Shown here piece by piece: positions 18,877-28,645 of a stretch of 64,000 bases of DNA (its first letter is position 1; each line of letters opens with the position of its first letter). A program made the position numbers and the translations under genes. Source of the stretch: Acidobacteria bacterium Ga0074141 (GTDB lineage Bacteria > Acidobacteriota > Blastocatellia > Pyrinomonadales > Pyrinomonadaceae); contig LNDP01000019.1 of assembly GCA_001464665.1 (NCBI GenBank), forward strand, positions 62,001-126,000. The letters run 5' to 3'. The notes under the pieces were generated by a model. That model did no database searches and was not told the DNA's origin. It was given only the letters and a program-made list of their open reading frames with translations.

Positions 18877-19398
18877 ATGAATATGAGAGTGCTAAAGGTT
18901 TTTTCTGTGATTTTTTTTGCCGCATCTGCAATTTCGGCTCAGGTAACGAGCCGTTACACCGATCTGGATGCCGAGAAGTGTAAGACTCTTGAGCTGGAGG
19001 AGGACGAAGGCGGCGTTTACAAGGGTGAGTGTGCCGGCGTCGGCGGGTACAAGCTGCATGTCCTCGAGGGCGACCTGCGGCAGACGATAAATGTGATCGC
19101 TCCAGGCGGCAAGGAGCACGAGCTGCGGCTTTGGGAACACTTTACGGCATTCACATCCGTCGGGCCGCGTGCGGAATGGCGGGTAAAAGCCAAAAAGCCT
19201 TTCGCACTGATCTTCCGGTTCAACGTCAGCGAAAACCCCGAGGATTCGTCAAAGACAACCTCTTACCTTATTGTCGCAAAGGTATCGCCAAATCTCGCTT
19301 GCGTTACCGAGATCATAAAACCATCGCGCAAGCAGAACGCCGAAGCTCGCCGTGCCGCCGACCGCTCGGCGACCGTTCCGTGCAAAATTGCAGAATAA
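18877..19398 (+). CDS. Secreted hypothetical protein
   Basis: A 173-residue protein starting on the base after the pyrC stop. It has a signal peptide (VLKVFSVIFFAASAISAQ, cut near SAQ). The mature part has four Cys (CKTLELEEDE, GECAGVGGYKLH, NLACVTE, VPCKIAE), probably disulphides, and a beta-rich middle (GYKLHVLEGDLRQTINVIAPGG). No family recognised. It is probably cotranscribed with pyrC by position only. Confidence 0.75.
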   Translation: MNMRVLKVFSVIFFAASAISAQVTSRYTDLDAEKCKTLELEEDEGGVYKGECAGVGGYKLHVLEGDLRQTINVIAPGGKEHELRLWEHFTAFTSVGPRAEWRVKAKKPFALIFRFNVSENPEDSSKTTSYLIVAKVSPNLACVTEIIKPSRKQNAEARRAADRSATVPCKIAE

Positions 19399-19499
19399 TT
19401 AAACTCGCCTAAATTCCCTGTCCTCCGGCCTTGCTTTTGGGCCCGGTCGAATGTACAACTGCATAGTTCAATTTCTATTTACCGGAGCGGCTTTCTCAA

Positions 19500-20300
19500 A
19501 TGGAACTCCTTGCTGATCCTAATGTTTGGATCGCGTTTGCGACCCTCACCTTGCTTGAACTGGTGCTTGGCATCGACAACGTTGTCTTCATCACGATCCT
19601 TGCTGAAAAACTCCCGCCTGAGCAGAGAGCGAAGGCCCGATACATCGGCCTCGGACTTGCCTTTCTGATGCGTGTCATTCTGCTCTTTTCGCTTAGCTGG
19701 GTCATCGGGCTTGTCGCTCCGCTGTTTACGGTCTTTGGGCAGACGGTTTCAGGTAAAGACCTCGTTTTGCTGATCGGCGGGTTGTTCCTGATAGCAAAAG
19801 CCACGCACGAAATACATAACTCGCTCGAGGGCGAAGAAGGCACCGCGGTCAAAAAGTCTTATGCTAGCTTCTCAGGCGTCATCATTCAGATCATTCTGCT
19901 CGATATCGTGTTCTCGCTCGATTCGGTCATTACGGCCGTCGGCATGATCGGCGATCAATACGGGCCGAATGGCATATGGATAATGATAACGGCAGTGCTG
20001 ATCTCGATCGCTGCCATGATGGCGTTTGCTGGGCCGATCGGCGAATTTGTGCAAAAGCATCCGACGCTTAAAATGCTTGCTCTGTCGTTCCTCATCCTTA
20101 TCGGAGTAATGCTGGTCGCGGAAGGCTTCCATCAAAAGATACCGAAGGGTTACATCTACTTCGCAATGGCGTTTTCGATATTGGTCGAGATCCTCAACAT
20201 GAAGCTCCGGACCAAGTCGAAGGCACCGGTCGAACTGAAAGATCCGTTTCGCAAGCCTGGCGATCCTGCGTTGCCTAATACCGCTCCAGACGCGGCATAA
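19500..20300 (+). CDS. TerC family integral membrane protein
   Basis: This 266-residue protein has about seven membrane segments and the TerC hallmark LELVLGIDNVVFITILAEKLP, with a second acidic repeat LLDIVFSLDSVITAVGM. The paired acidic residues within membrane helices suggest metal-ion transport; some relatives export manganese. The ATG at 19500 follows a GGAG 13 bases upstream. No yybP-ykoY-like riboswitch could be seen in the 100 bases before it. A hairpin terminator follows at 20323. Confidence 0.9.
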   Translation: MELLADPNVWIAFATLTLLELVLGIDNVVFITILAEKLPPEQRAKARYIGLGLAFLMRVILLFSLSWVIGLVAPLFTVFGQTVSGKDLVLLIGGLFLIAKATHEIHNSLEGEEGTAVKKSYASFSGVIIQIILLDIVFSLDSVITAVGMIGDQYGPNGIWIMITAVLISIAAMMAFAGPIGEFVQKHPTLKMLALSFLILIGVMLVAEGFHQKIPKGYIYFAMAFSILVEILNMKLRTKSKAPVELKDPFRKPGDPALPNTAPDAA

Positions 20301-20322
20301 CGCCTGCTGATCACATTAAAAA

Positions 20323-20365
20323 GTGCCGTCAATGTTGACTAGTTCAGCATTTGACGGCATTTTTT
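20323..20365 (+). terminator. Intrinsic terminator after the TerC-like gene
   Basis: A long stem with one bulged base (20323-20338 with about 20343-20360) contains a 9-bp uninterrupted part, TGCCGTCAA with TTGACGGCA, and ends in TTTTTT (20360-20365). The next gene begins at 20370, leaving essentially no leader between terminator and start codon. Confidence 0.8.
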
Positions 20366-20369
20366 CTGT

Positions 20370-21980
20370 ATGCGAATTAAATCTTGTCTGCTGCTTGTTG
20401 CGTTGTTTCTCTCCTCGGTTCCGCTTTCGTACGGACAGAGCTCGCCCGCTTACGACCTCGTCATCACAAATGCACGCATAGTTGACGGCACGGGTAATCC
20501 GTGGTTTCGCGGCTCGGTGGCTGTGAAAGACGGCCGTATCGCGAGGGTTGGATGGTTCGATCACGCGGGTGCGAAACAGATCATTGACGCAAAAGGCCAG
20601 ATCGTCGCTCCGGGTTTTATCGATGTCCATGCACACACCGAAAACATCTTTGAGCAGCCCATGGCCGAGAATTTTATTCGCATGGGCGTAACTACGCTGA
20701 TTACCGGAAACTGCGGCGGTTCGCATGTCGATGTCGGCAAGTTTCTCGGGACCATCAACGAAAAGCCGCTGGCGATAAATATCTCGACGCTGATCGGGCA
20801 TAATTCGGTCCGTCAGTCCGTAATGGGCCTCGACAATCGTGCACCGACAGCCGACGAGCAGAAGAAGATGAACGAACTCGTCGAACAGGCAATGCGCGAT
20901 GGTGCGGTCGGTCTTTCGACCGGCCTGATATATCTTCCAGGGACGTTCGCAAAGACCGATGAGGTGGTCGAACTCGCGAAAGCCTCGGCGAAGTTCGGCG
21001 GGACGTACGCCAGCCACATCCGCAATGAAGGGGTTGGCGTGTTTGATGCGATAAAGGAAGCGATCAACATCGGCGAGCAGGCGAACATGCCGGTACAGAT
21101 CTCGCACTTTAAGATCTCGGCGAAATCGCTATGGGGACGGACAGATGAAACGCTGAAGCTTGTGACCGACGCCCGGCAGCGGGGTATGTCCGTGACGGTC
21201 GATCAATACGCATATCCGGCTTCGTCGACCTCGCTTGATGCGAGGATGCCGAGTTGGGCCATCGCCGGCGGACGCGACGAAGGCCGCAAGCGGCTCGTCG
21301 ATCCCGAAACGCGCGCCAAGGTAATCGCCGATATGAAAAGGACGCGTGCCGAGGCCGGTTTCCCTGATTTTTCCGATGCCTACGTCGCCAGCTATCGCCC
21401 GAACCCGGAATTCAACGGCAAGAACATCAAGCAGATAACCATGCAGGTCCGGGGGAAGGACGACCTCGATACGCAGCTCGAGCAGATCTTTGAAATGTAC
21501 GACAAGGGCGGTGCGCAGATGGTCTATCGTGTGATGAGCGAGGACGACGTGAAGCGGATAATGGCCGCACCGTTCACGATGTTCGCCTCCGACAGCGGCG
21601 TCCGCGAATTCGGTTCCGGCGTGCCGCATCCGCGCGGCTACGGCAACAACGCACGCGTGCTCGGGCAGTACGTCCGCGATCTGAAAATAATCTCCTTGGA
21701 AGATGCGATACGAAAAATGACATCGCTGCCCGCTAATGTTTTTGGTATGCGCGACCGCGGCCAGATTCGCGAAGGCTTCGTCGCGGACATCGTGATCTTC
21801 GACGATAAGACCGTCGCCGACAAGGCCACCTTCGAACAGCCGCACCAATATGCCACCGGCTTCTCCACCGTAATAGTCGGAGGCGGCATCGTCTTCAACG
21901 GCGAAAAAATGACCGGCACAATGACCGGCAAGGCGATCCGCGGGCCGGGCTACGTTGTGAAGCCTTCAGGCTCGGAATAG
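20370..21980 (+). CDS. Secreted D-aminoacylase / N-acyl-D-amino-acid deacylase family amidohydrolase
   Basis: A 536-residue protein with a signal peptide (SCLLLVALFLSSVPLSYGQ). The amidohydrolase core shows NARIVDGTGNPWFRG, GFIDVHAHTENIF (HxH metal site), GVTTLITGNCGGS, YASHIRNEG and QISHFKIS, then APFTMFASDSGVREF. The C-terminal composite beta part ends with GFVADIVIFD and GGGIVFNGEK. The family cleaves N-acyl groups from D-amino acids. Its stop overlaps the end of the convergent pseudouridine synthase gene by 31 bases. No ribosome site is visible because a terminator abuts the start. Confidence 0.85.
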   Translation: MRIKSCLLLVALFLSSVPLSYGQSSPAYDLVITNARIVDGTGNPWFRGSVAVKDGRIARVGWFDHAGAKQIIDAKGQIVAPGFIDVHAHTENIFEQPMAENFIRMGVTTLITGNCGGSHVDVGKFLGTINEKPLAINISTLIGHNSVRQSVMGLDNRAPTADEQKKMNELVEQAMRDGAVGLSTGLIYLPGTFAKTDEVVELAKASAKFGGTYASHIRNEGVGVFDAIKEAINIGEQANMPVQISHFKISAKSLWGRTDETLKLVTDARQRGMSVTVDQYAYPASSTSLDARMPSWAIAGGRDEGRKRLVDPETRAKVIADMKRTRAEAGFPDFSDAYVASYRPNPEFNGKNIKQITMQVRGKDDLDTQLEQIFEMYDKGGAQMVYRVMSEDDVKRIMAAPFTMFASDSGVREFGSGVPHPRGYGNNARVLGQYVRDLKIISLEDAIRKMTSLPANVFGMRDRGQIREGFVADIVIFDDKTVADKATFEQPHQYATGFSTVIVGGGIVFNGEKMTGTMTGKAIRGPGYVVKPSGSE

Positions 21981-22834
21981 AAGATCACATCCTCTCGGGT
22001 CGCCGGATGGCGGAATCCCAACTCCGCGGCGTGGAGACAGAGCCTTGTGTGCTCGCTTCCGCCGCGTTGAACGTCGCCGACGATGGGATGGCCGATGGCG
22101 GCGCAGTGTATCCGTAGTTGATTCGTTCTGCCTGTGACGGGCTCGAGTTTCAGCAGCGTTCGCCCGTTGACGCGTTCGAGGACCTCAAACCGCGTTTCCG
22201 CCGGCTTCCCGTCCTCTTTTACATCCCAAAATTTGAGCTCTGCGAACCGCCCGACCGCGAGATCGATCAGTCCACTATCTTGAGCCACCTCGCCGTCAAC
22301 CATTGCAAGGTAACGCTTGTGCACGTACTTGCGGCTAAAGCTCTTCATCAGCTTCCGCTGTGCAATCGCGTTTTTTGATATGACCATCAACCCCGAGGTG
22401 TCCTTGTCGAGCCTATGCACGAGGCCCGGCCTGATCGACGGTTCGGCACCGTTTTCGTCGGTTGCTTTGCGATTCAGATAGAACGCCAGAGCGTTGAGCA
22501 ATGTGCCGCTCTTGTCGCGGTTGTTCGGGTGGACGAGCATTCCCGCAGCCTTGTTGACGATCAGCAGGTCGGAATCTTCGTACACGACATCGAGCGGCAT
22601 TTCCTGCGGCTGCATCGCGGTTTCGCGAATTAAGTCTAGTTCGATCTCGATTAGATCACCCGAGCGGACCTTGTACCCTAGATTTTCATCCCGTCCGTTC
22701 ACCTCGCAGCCATGGTCGCGGACAATATTGCGGAGATACATCTTGCTCAGCCCGCCGAAATGGCGAAACAGGAATTCGTCGAGCCGCATTCTTACGATCT
22801 CGTTCGGAACCACAATTTCGACCCGCTGACTCAT
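21950..22834 (-). CDS. RluA/RluD-family 23S rRNA pseudouridine synthase
   Basis: This 294-residue protein has an N-terminal S4-like domain (RMRLDEFLFRHFGGLSKMYLRNIV) and the catalytic motif GLVHRLDKDTSGLMVISKN, where the Asp is the nucleophile. Later GRTNQLRIHCAAIGHPIVGD is the conserved C-terminal block. It isomerises uridine to pseudouridine in rRNA; RluD is the likeliest equivalent but the target base is not certain. The 3' end overlaps the amidohydrolase gene. Confidence 0.9.
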   Translation of the reverse strand: MSQRVEIVVPNEIVRMRLDEFLFRHFGGLSKMYLRNIVRDHGCEVNGRDENLGYKVRSGDLIEIELDLIRETAMQPQEMPLDVVYEDSDLLIVNKAAGMLVHPNNRDKSGTLLNALAFYLNRKATDENGAEPSIRPGLVHRLDKDTSGLMVISKNAIAQRKLMKSFSRKYVHKRYLAMVDGEVAQDSGLIDLAVGRFAELKFWDVKEDGKPAETRFEVLERVNGRTLLKLEPVTGRTNQLRIHCAAIGHPIVGDVQRGGSEHTRLCLHAAELGFRHPATREDVIFYSEPEGFTT

Positions 22835-22859
22835 CTGATTGCGATTCTAACTCATTGAT

Positions 22860-22887
22860 CTACTATCGGCACGTAAGCCGATAGTAG
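22860..22887. repeat. Perfect 11-bp inverted repeat, possible REP-like element
   Basis: CTACTATCGGC (22860-22870) is followed by ACGTAA and its exact complement (22877-22887), then CTCCTACAAAA. It sits between two divergent genes and lacks a T run, so it is not a standard terminator. The flanking TAGGAGCTAC on the minus strand recalls REP-type palindromes. An operator is an alternative. Confidence 0.5.
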
Positions 22888-22987
22888 CTCCTACAAAATT
22901 GTCGGCCTTGATTTAACGCCCAAACAAATTTGTTGGCAAGTGTCGAATCCGCGTTCGAATTCTGCTATCATCCCGTGGTTTAGAACA

Positions 22988-24502
22988 ATGCCCTCTGAAC
23001 AGACATCGATCGACCCGATCGGCCTTTTCGCCGCAGTGAATGCTCGTCTTGCTGAATCGCGAGACGTCCGTGGCGGGCTCCGCAGAGTTTTAGAGACGCT
23101 CTCCGAGGCTGCTCGATGCGACCACCTTTTCCTGTTCGAACTCGATGATGAAACCGGGCTTCTGAACCTGAGCGATGCGGTCGGGCTTAGCGCGGCCGAG
23201 TTCCGCCGGCTTGATGCTGCGGCGAACCGCGGGCAGCTGCCGGAGATAGCTCGCAAAGAGGTCGCTCCTTCATTTGATCAAATTCGCGACGTTGCTGGAC
23301 TCGATCACGTTACCGACTTTCGCTCAGAGTTTTTCTTGTTGCTCTCGCCGATAATTGTCGCCGGCCGGCCATTTGGCCTGCTTGGAGCTGCTTTCGATGG
23401 TGCGCCCTTGGAGATGATCCGCGACGCATTTCCCGTCATCGCCGCGATGATCGGACAGGCTTATCGCATTGAACATACGATCAAGGGCGAGCGGCAGCGG
23501 CTTCGCGAGGAAAATGACCTGCTCCGCCACGAGTTGAAAGAGAAATACGACTTTTCCCACATCATTGGCAATTCCAATGCGATGCGGCAGGTATATGAGC
23601 AAGTGACGCAGGTCGCCCGTTCGAATGCCACGGTCCTGCTCCGCGGCGAAAGCGGCACGGGGAAAGAGATGATCGCCCGGGCGATCCATTACAACAGCCT
23701 CCGAAGCAAGCGGCCATTGGTTGCCGTCAACTGTGGTGCTCTGCCGGAAAACCTCATCGAGTCTGAGCTATTCGGCCATGAGAAAGGGGCTTTCACCGGG
23801 GCGGATAAGGCGCGAAAAGGGCGTTTCGAACTTGCCGAGGGCGGATCGCTTTTTCTGGACGAGATCGGTGAGATACCGCCGCAGACACAGGTAAAGCTCC
23901 TTCGCGTTCTGCAGGAGAGAGAGTTTCAGCGGGTCGGAGGGAGCGAGACGATCAAGTCGAACATTCGCCTGATAGCAGCCACCAATAAGGACCTTGAGGC
24001 GGCCATCGCCGAGGGTTCGTTCCGCGAAGATATATATTACCGCATAAATGTTTTTACGATCTTTTTGCCGCCGCTTCGTGAAAGGAGGGCAGACATCCTT
24101 CTGCTCGCCGAGCATTTTCTGGAAAAATACGAACAGGAACACGGCAAGAGGATCCGGCGGATATCAACGCCCGCGATCGATATGCTTATGGCGTATCATT
24201 ATCCTGGAAACGTCCGCGAGCTCGAAAATGCTATAGAGCGTGCCGTTCTTGTTTGTGACACGAACGTCATCCACGGCCACCATTTGCCCCCGACGCTGCA
24301 GACCGCCGAGAATACGAATACGGCGGTCGATCTCTCGCTCGAATCGGCCGTCGCCGCGTTTGAACGCGATATGATCCAGGATGCACTGAAATCGACCGGC
24401 GGAAATATAACGCAGGCCGCGGCTTCACTCGGTTCGACCGAACGCATTGTCGGCTATAAGATCAAGAAATACGGCATTGACCCGAGACGCTTTCGAACGT
24501 GA
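22988..24502 (+). CDS. Sigma-54-dependent transcriptional activator with GAF-like sensor domain
   Basis: A 504-residue NifA/NtrC-type regulator without receiver domain. The N-terminal ~180 residues look like a GAF sensor. The AAA+ domain has Walker [12 protein letters not shown], the sigma-54 contact loop GAFTGA in [13 protein letters not shown], and the [11 protein letters not shown] Walker B. A C-terminal Fis-type HTH ([25 protein letters not shown]) binds DNA. The ATG at 22988 is preferred over a GTG at 22940. Its stop overlaps the GTG start of glnE (GTGA), hinting at a nitrogen-related role. Confidence 0.92.
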   Translation: MPSEQTSIDPIGLFAAVNARLAESRDVRGGLRRVLETLSEAARCDHLFLFELDDETGLLNLSDAVGLSAAEFRRLDAAANRGQLPEIARKEVAPSFDQIRDVAGLDHVTDFRSEFFLLLSPIIVAGRPFGLLGAAFDGAPLEMIRDAFPVIAAMIGQAYRIEHTIKGERQRLREENDLLRHELKEKYDFSHIIGNSNAMRQVYEQVTQVARSNATVLLRGESGTGKEMIARAIHYNSLRSKRPLVAVNCGALPENLIESELFGHEKGAFTGADKARKGRFELAEGGSLFLDEIGEIPPQTQVKLLRVLQEREFQRVGGSETIKSNIRLIAATNKDLEAAIAEGSFREDIYYRINVFTIFLPPLRERRADILLLAEHFLEKYEQEHGKRIRRISTPAIDMLMAYHYPGNVRELENAIERAVLVCDTNVIHGHHLPPTLQTAENTNTAVDLSLESAVAAFERDMIQDALKSTGGNITQAAASLGSTERIVGYKIKKYGIDPRRFRT

Positions 24503-27189
24503 AAAAGTTAGACACGATCCTGAATGATCTTCCCGACCCGGAAAGCGCAAGCCGGTTTCTTGACCGATTTTCCGAACTCCATCCGCGGGAGCATCGCAAA
24601 TTGACCGCCGATGACGCGATCCTCGCCGATGTTCTCGCGCTTGCGTCGTTTAGTCCGTTGATCGCACAAACACTTCTCCAGAGCCCGGAGCACGTCGCGT
24701 GGCTGCGACGGCGGCGCTCGGAAGCCGCCGTCCGCGATAAGGACGAGATGCTCGAATCGCTCGCCCGCTTTTCACTGACCAGCTCGCAACTCGAGCCGCA
24801 CGTTCAGCTCGCCCGCTTCCGCCGCCGCGAGTTGATGCGGATATTTCTTCGCGATATTCGCCGACTCGCAACCATCGCCGAAATTACGGATGAGATCTCG
24901 ACGCTTGCCGATGCGATACTCGAACACGCACTTCGGCTTGCCCGACAGGACCTCGATAACCGCTTTGGCCAGCCGCTTGCGACAGATACCCGCGGCCGGG
25001 ATATTCCTGCGGAGTTTTGCATCGTCTCGCTCGGCAAACTGGGGTCTCGCGAACTCAACTACGCGTCAGATATCGACCTTCTCTTCATATACTCAGCTGA
25101 CGGAACGACCTCGGGCAGCGGCTCGCGGGGTTCGGTCACCAACCGCGAGTATTTCGTGAAGCTCGCCGAACGGGTGATAAAGCTGGTCGGCGAAGCTTCG
25201 GGTGAGGGCTCGGCGTATCGCGTGGATCTCAGGCTTCGGCCGAATGGCCGCGTCGGACCGCTGGCTTTAAGCTTGGAAGAGACGGTCCGATATTACGAAT
25301 CGACGGCACGCCCGTGGGAACGGCAGGTCCTAATCCGGTCGCGTTCGAGTGCGGGCGACGCACAGATCTACAAAGAATTCTCAGAGCGGCTCGAGCCGTT
25401 CGTTTTCGTCGCCGATCAGGATGTTTCCGAAGCACTTCACAACGTCCTTCTTTCTAAACAGAGCATCGATTTGGAGCAGATCCTCTCGCGGGGCTTTGAC
25501 GTAAAGCTCGGCCGCGGCGGGATTCGCGAGATCGAGTTCATTGCGCAGGCCTTGCAGCTCGCCCACGGCGGCCGCGACGAATGGATCCGCTCGCCGCACA
25601 CTCTGATCACACTCGACCGGCTTCACGACCGGAAACACATTTCCGATGCAGAACTAACGTCGCTCACCGAGGCATATGCTTTTCTGCGGCACTCCGAGCA
25701 CATCCTCCAAATGGAGAACGGGCTGCAGACACACACCGTTCCGAACGAGCCCGATAAACGGTTGCTGCTCGCTCGCAAGATGCGGTTCGACGCGTCCGCA
25801 AAGTTCGACGCCGCTCTGGCGTACCACACCGGCGGCGTTCATTCGGTCTTCGAACGAGTTTTTTCGCTTCATGCGAACCCAACCTCGGACGACGGCACTG
25901 AGTTTACGGTTGCTGATATAGACGGTGCCGTTTCATCATCGGAAGCGAACACGGGTCACAGCTCGACTACGGACACGGTCAAAAGAATCTTCTCGGAATT
26001 TCCCCGTCTTGCCGAACTCGCTGCACCAATGCAAGCTAGCCGACCCCAGACCGTGGATCTTAAGGAATCGATCAGAGAAGAAGCGATCGTCGCCGCAATG
26101 GCTTCGGCCGCCTCGGAAACCGATGCTCTGCGAGATCAACTCGCCAACCTCCGACGCGAATGGCAGCGGCAGATCACACGGATAATTTATCAGGACGCGA
26201 CGGGCCTTCTCCCAATGGCTGAGTCGAAACGTCTGCAGACGATACTTGCCGAATCTAGCATTGCCGCGGCTTTGAAGATCGCCGAACGGCAGATGGCTGC
26301 GAAGTTCCCGGACGCTCTGGGCGAATTGCGGCCCGCGATCCTTGGCCTCGGTAAGCTCGGCAGCGGCGGACTCGACCTTGATTCAGACCTCGACCTGATA
26401 GTTGTTTACGACAGCAGCGGGCAACCCGCTCAACGCGGTCAGAGCGATCTTCGTATCGCTTCGGCGAAACTTGCTGAGGGATTCATCAACGCTCTTTCGG
26501 GAATGACGCGTGAGGGCTCGCTTTACAGGGTCGATCTGCGGCTTCGTCCCTTCGGCAAGGACGGCCCGCTGGCAACGCCCGCAGATGCCTTTGCAGATTA
26601 CTTTCGTCGGGAGGCCGCCACCTGGGAACTGCTAGCGTTTGTAAAGCTCCGCGGCGTTGGAGGTGATGCGGAACTCGCACGCGTTACAGAGCAAAAAATC
26701 CGCGAGATCATTCACGTCCGAGGTTCGGAGCTCGAGCCTCGCGAATTTGCCGCCGAAACACGCCGCATACGTTTGGGACTCGAATCGGAAAGAGCAGACC
26801 GCCGAACCTCACGCGATATCGACATCAAATACGGCGAGGGCGGAATGCTCGATATCTATTTCGCGATCCGTTTTCTGCAGTTGCGGGACAATGTGCCGGA
26901 TGAAGACGGCCACCGATCGACCGGACAAACGCTACGTCGTCTTCTCGAACGCGGCTCTCTCGATCAACCGCTCTTCGAAACTCTCCTGGCCGGTCACGAC
27001 TTCCTTTCACGGCTCGACCACGAGCTGCGCCTAACCGTCGGTCGTACCACTCGGCTCCCGAATGCAAACAAAAAAACACTCGAGGTGATCGCCCGGCGAC
27101 TCGAACTTGAAGGCCCGTCCGAGCTTTCTGAACACCTCACCGCCCATCGCCTCGCGATCAGGGCAGCTTTCGATCAAATCCTTGGTTAG
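24499..27189 (+). CDS. glnE: Glutamine synthetase adenylyltransferase / deadenylase
   Basis: This 896-residue protein adenylylates and deadenylylates glutamine synthetase in response to nitrogen status. Two nucleotidyltransferase domains are visible: [17 protein letters not shown] in the first half and [15 protein letters not shown] in the second. Companion motifs include [17 protein letters not shown] and [17 protein letters not shown], and [19 protein letters not shown] and [19 protein letters not shown]. It is slightly shorter than the enteric protein. The start is GTG, overlapping the stop of the sigma-54 regulator. An acidic/Ser-Thr-rich linker lies mid-protein. Confidence 0.94.
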   Translation: MKKLDTILNDLPDPESASRFLDRFSELHPREHRKLTADDAILADVLALASFSPLIAQTLLQSPEHVAWLRRRRSEAAVRDKDEMLESLARFSLTSSQLEPHVQLARFRRRELMRIFLRDIRRLATIAEITDEISTLADAILEHALRLARQDLDNRFGQPLATDTRGRDIPAEFCIVSLGKLGSRELNYASDIDLLFIYSADGTTSGSGSRGSVTNREYFVKLAERVIKLVGEASGEGSAYRVDLRLRPNGRVGPLALSLEETVRYYESTARPWERQVLIRSRSSAGDAQIYKEFSERLEPFVFVADQDVSEALHNVLLSKQSIDLEQILSRGFDVKLGRGGIREIEFIAQALQLAHGGRDEWIRSPHTLITLDRLHDRKHISDAELTSLTEAYAFLRHSEHILQMENGLQTHTVPNEPDKRLLLARKMRFDASAKFDAALAYHTGGVHSVFERVFSLHANPTSDDGTEFTVADIDGAVSSSEANTGHSSTTDTVKRIFSEFPRLAELAAPMQASRPQTVDLKESIREEAIVAAMASAASETDALRDQLANLRREWQRQITRIIYQDATGLLPMAESKRLQTILAESSIAAALKIAERQMAAKFPDALGELRPAILGLGKLGSGGLDLDSDLDLIVVYDSSGQPAQRGQSDLRIASAKLAEGFINALSGMTREGSLYRVDLRLRPFGKDGPLATPADAFADYFRREAATWELLAFVKLRGVGGDAELARVTEQKIREIIHVRGSELEPREFAAETRRIRLGLESERADRRTSRDIDIKYGEGGMLDIYFAIRFLQLRDNVPDEDGHRSTGQTLRRLLERGSLDQPLFETLLAGHDFLSRLDHELRLTVGRTTRLPNANKKTLEVIARRLELEGPSELSEHLTAHRLAIRAAFDQILG

Positions 27190-27262
27190 CCCTCAGCCAC
27201 CTTGCCGGACATCGCAACAGCAGTTCTGTGGTCGTCGACCGCCTTGCCCGCACTCATTGTTT

Positions 27263-27277
27263 CACTTTCAAAAAGTG
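27263..27277. repeat. Short inverted repeat upstream of the 27325 gene
   Basis: CACTTT (27263-27268), three bases, AAAGTG (27272-27277), about 50 bases before the start codon. It could be an operator. There is no further support. Confidence 0.3.
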
Positions 27278-27324
27278 TGACATTGTCCCGCCGCGGCCTC
27301 TGTAAGGAAGTTAGAGTTGATCTG

Positions 27325-27810
27325 ATGCTTCGTACTGCAGTTCTCATCGCCATGGTCATTGTTGCGTCCGCTCCGCTTCGGGCACTACCGCCGGCAAGCC
27401 AGTATTCGTTTCACAAGGTCCAGATGATCGAGCGAGTCGGCGACCGGACAGAGACCCGTGACGTTAGAGTGAACTTTGGTGACGACGCCCTTCAGGTTGT
27501 CTCGCGAAAGGATGGGTTATTGATTCGCACGATCCGATACGCGGACATCCGCCGAGCCGAATATTCCTACAGCAAAGTGCCCCGATGGAAAACCGGCCTC
27601 GGGCTCGGCATCGCCGGCGTTATTTTGCCGCCGCTTTGGCTTATCGCACTGCCGCTCGGGTTTTCGAAGCATCGTCGGCATTGGTTCACGGTGGTAACGG
27701 ACAGCGATTTTGCCGTGCTGAAGCTCAGCAAATCCGAGCGAAAGCTCTTCATTCCGGCATTCGAGACGCGTTCGCGGGTGGAAGTGATCGCAGTTGGCGA
27801 GGACAAATAG
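27325..27810 (+). CDS. Small exported membrane protein, paralogue of the 28646 gene
   Basis: A 161-residue protein with an N-terminal signal (VLIAMVIVASAPLRALP) and one strong membrane segment (GLGLGIAGVILPPLWLIALPLGF). Around it are IRYADIRRAEYSYSKVPRWKTG and HWFTVVTDSDFAVLKLSKSE. The same layout (YSDIKNIDYSFAKKP, membrane segment, HWAVIQTENDFAVLRLG) is found in the protein at 28646-29152, so the two are paralogues. The ATG at 27325 is chosen because it opens the signal peptide; an open frame extends upstream to 27202. A PH-like fold on each side of the helix is possible but unproven. Confidence 0.7.
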   Translation: MLRTAVLIAMVIVASAPLRALPPASQYSFHKVQMIERVGDRTETRDVRVNFGDDALQVVSRKDGLLIRTIRYADIRRAEYSYSKVPRWKTGLGLGIAGVILPPLWLIALPLGFSKHRRHWFTVVTDSDFAVLKLSKSERKLFIPAFETRSRVEVIAVGEDK

Positions 27811-27811
27811 A

Positions 27812-28528
27812 ATGCGTGCTAACTCTCTCAGAATAACTGTTGCTCTTTGTGTGGCTGGCCTGCTAGTTGCTCTCTCGCCATCGATTCGGGCTCAAGGCGA
27901 GGTGGTAACGAATGGATCGGTCATCGAGATGTCGCGTTCCGGGCTTTCGCCGGAGATAATTCGTGCGAAGATCCTTCGCTCGGACACAAGCTTTGACGTA
28001 ACGGCAAAAGCGTTGATCGAATTGAAAGAGAACGGCGTTGCGGACGACATCATTGCATTGATGCTTGAACGGGCGGACGCAGTTCTCCCGGGCACACCGC
28101 CGCGGCAAGCAGCGACCCCGGTTTCATATTCGGAGAACGTCGATCCGAACACTGAACCAAAGCCGGAAAGCTACCCAACCGAGCGGCCGGCACCGGACCC
28201 GAAGGAAGCTATCCGAATGGCCCGCACCATCGCCTTCAAGAAATCGTCTGCACATCCTTCGCGGCAGAATCTCGAAAAGGCATTGCTCAAGAACGCGAGT
28301 TTCAACAAATTGAATCTCACGATACTTCGCTATAAAGAAGAAGCCGATATTTTTGTCGAGATCGGCTTTGTCTCCGGCTCGTGGCTGACGCACCGTTATG
28401 TTTACCGCATCTTTGACCGGCGTTCCGGAGCGGTGCTCGCGGCCGGTGAAACCACCTCATGGGGCTCACTTGCCGATAACCTGGCCCGCCACATTTCCCG
28501 CTCGCTTGTGAAGATACGTGACAATTGA
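27812..28528 (+). CDS. Secreted hypothetical protein
   Basis: This 238-residue protein begins one base after the preceding stop. Signal peptide: ITVALCVAGLLVALSPSIRAQ. A helical motif follows (SVIEMSRSGLSPEIIRAKI ... SFDVTAKALIELKENGVADDIIALMLE), a repeated-helix element seen in other secreted acidobacterial proteins as far as I recall. A Pro-rich linker leads to a C-terminal beta-rich domain (LTILRYKEEADIFVEIGFV). It sits between two paralogous membrane proteins. Function unknown. Confidence 0.72.
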   Translation: MRANSLRITVALCVAGLLVALSPSIRAQGEVVTNGSVIEMSRSGLSPEIIRAKILRSDTSFDVTAKALIELKENGVADDIIALMLERADAVLPGTPPRQAATPVSYSENVDPNTEPKPESYPTERPAPDPKEAIRMARTIAFKKSSAHPSRQNLEKALLKNASFNKLNLTILRYKEEADIFVEIGFVSGSWLTHRYVYRIFDRRSGAVLAAGETTSWGSLADNLARHISRSLVKIRDN

Positions 28529-28581
28529 TCGAGCGCTTCCTTGGGCATTTGAATTAATATAGCCAAGCCCTTGCTTAAGTG

Positions 28582-28610
28582 TTGACTTGAATCGCAGACG
28601 GACTTACACT
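28582..28610 (+). promoter_or_regulatory. Putative housekeeping promoter for the 28646 gene
   Basis: TTGACT (28582-28587), 17-base spacer, TACACT (28605-28610). The start site would fall about 30 bases before the ATG at 28646. This spacing and the GGAGAAAAAC ribosome site just upstream of the ATG support independent transcription. Confidence 0.55.
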
Positions 28611-28645
28611 TTCGCTGACCTGAGCCCACTTGGAGAAAAACTTTT

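Noticed and set aside
19399-19499. yybP-ykoY manganese riboswitch before the TerC-like gene
   Set aside because: Only about 100 bases are available and the conserved loop sequences were not seen.
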